Shown: positions 11,231 to 11,464 of the stretch, piece after piece
Position numbering within the stretch: the stretch's first letter is position 1
Layout: every line of letters starts with the position of its first letter
Source of the DNA: Iamia sp035575815
Lineage (GTDB): Bacteria > Actinomycetota > Acidimicrobiia > Acidimicrobiales > Iamiaceae
Reading direction: 5' to 3'
DNA length: 11,464 bases
Assembly (NCBI RefSeq): GCF_035575815.1
Contig: NZ_DATLXO010000192.1
Location: 1 to 11,464, forward strand
Translations under genes and position numbers: made by a program
Notes under the pieces: generated by a model
Told to the model about the DNA's origin: nothing
The model's input: the letters and a program-made list of their open reading frames with translations, nothing else
Database searches by the model: none

Positions 11231-11464
11231 ATGGCCCTGCCCCCACCGTCGGACGCCGGCACCTGCATCGTCACCGGCGCCTCGTCGGGCATCGGCGCCG
11301 AGATCGCCCGGGACCTCGCTCGTAGGGGCCGGGGCGTCACCCTGGTGGCCCGGCGGGGCGACGAGATGCGGGCCCTGGCGGCCGACCTGGTCGCCGCCCA
11401 CGGCGTGCGGGCCGAGGTGGTCGAGGCCGACCTGGCCGACCCCGACAGCCGGGCCGCTCTGCCC
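11231..11464 (+). CDS. Short-chain dehydrogenase/reductase, N-terminal part (3' end outside window)
   Basis: The visible 78 residues begin MALPPPSDAGTCIVTGASSGIGAEIARDLARRG. TGASSGIG is the canonical SDR nucleotide-binding motif, followed by VTLVARRGDEMRALAADL, where the ARR segment after the second strand usually indicates NADPH preference in classical SDRs. EVVEADLADP (56-65) holds the Asp that contacts the adenine ring. The catalytic Ser-Tyr-Lys region lies beyond the window, so substrate class cannot be judged. ATG 11231 follows a TACGAT -10 element by 6 nt. Unlike the SDR at 9355-10110, this one has an intact cofactor motif. Confidence 0.88.
   Translation, partial: MALPPPSDAGTCIVTGASSGIGAEIARDLARRGRGVTLVARRGDEMRALAADLVAAHGVRAEVVEADLADPDSRAALP

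Noticed and set aside
10752..11246. A minus-strand frame of 164 codons with an internal duplicated segment of about 35 residues
   Set aside because: The internal repeat is simply the 104-bp DNA repeat read antisense. The rest is antisense to the thioesterase gene, and there is no family resemblance or start signal.
1..11464. An undescribed defence, toxin-antitoxin or biosynthetic system
   Set aside because: Apart from the small and hypothetical genes, every product belongs to a familiar family. Genes are mostly singly promoted, no gene pair has toxin-antitoxin size and overlap, and no synthase or carrier proteins occur.

Overview
The window looks like ordinary chromosomal DNA from a very GC-rich actinomycetote. 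It is short on A/T, nearly every codon ends in G or C, and GTG starts are frequent. It also carries a recognisable mycothiol S-conjugate amidase (Mca), and mycothiol is an actinobacterial thiol. The gene style (leaderless TANNNT promoters, FadA5-like thiolase, SCP2 protein, Dabb protein, atypical SDR) would fit the class Acidimicrobiia, but that placement is an inference; no rRNA or other marker is present. I see no insertion sequence, integrase, tRNA, CRISPR array or phage gene.

Layout. The left arm (1-3863) reads rightward: the C-terminal part of an exported protein with a Thr/Asp-rich linker, a TrmH-type RNA 2'-O-methyltransferase 4 bp behind it, a basic-tailed membrane protein preceded by a possible 18-codon leaderless upstream ORF, a 380-bp gene-free stretch with GC-rich hairpins, mca, and a small SCP2 sterol-carrier protein. 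The middle (3885-10110) is a run of eight leftward genes. In transcription order these are an atypical SDR, a Dabb-domain protein, an amidase-signature hydrolase, a 64-aa protein, a nitroreductase, a FadA5-like thiolase, a lipid-anchored thermonuclease-like protein and a ChbG/YdjC carbohydrate deacetylase. The two arms converge at 3863/3885 with only 21 bp between them. The right end (10180-11464) is rightward again: a TesB-like thioesterase, diverging from the SDR across 69 bp, then a 104-bp perfect direct repeat and the start of a canonical SDR that runs off the window.

How the genes fit together. Several products point to acyl-CoA, lipid or sterol metabolism (thiolase, SCP2, thioesterase, two SDRs), with detoxification and hydrolysis alongside (Mca, nitroreductase, amidase, ChbG). 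They do not form one tight operon: most genes have their own promoter-like hexamer. I see a collection of housekeeping and catabolic genes, not a new multi-gene system.

The most notable features are not genes. First, nine start codons lie 6-9 nt behind a TANNNT hexamer with no Shine-Dalgarno sequence, which suggests widespread leaderless transcription and corrects several starts. Second, the end of the thioesterase gene has been duplicated exactly. Third, an Arg-rich leaderless ORF overlaps the start of the membrane protein. I found no convincing undescribed defence or biosynthetic system.
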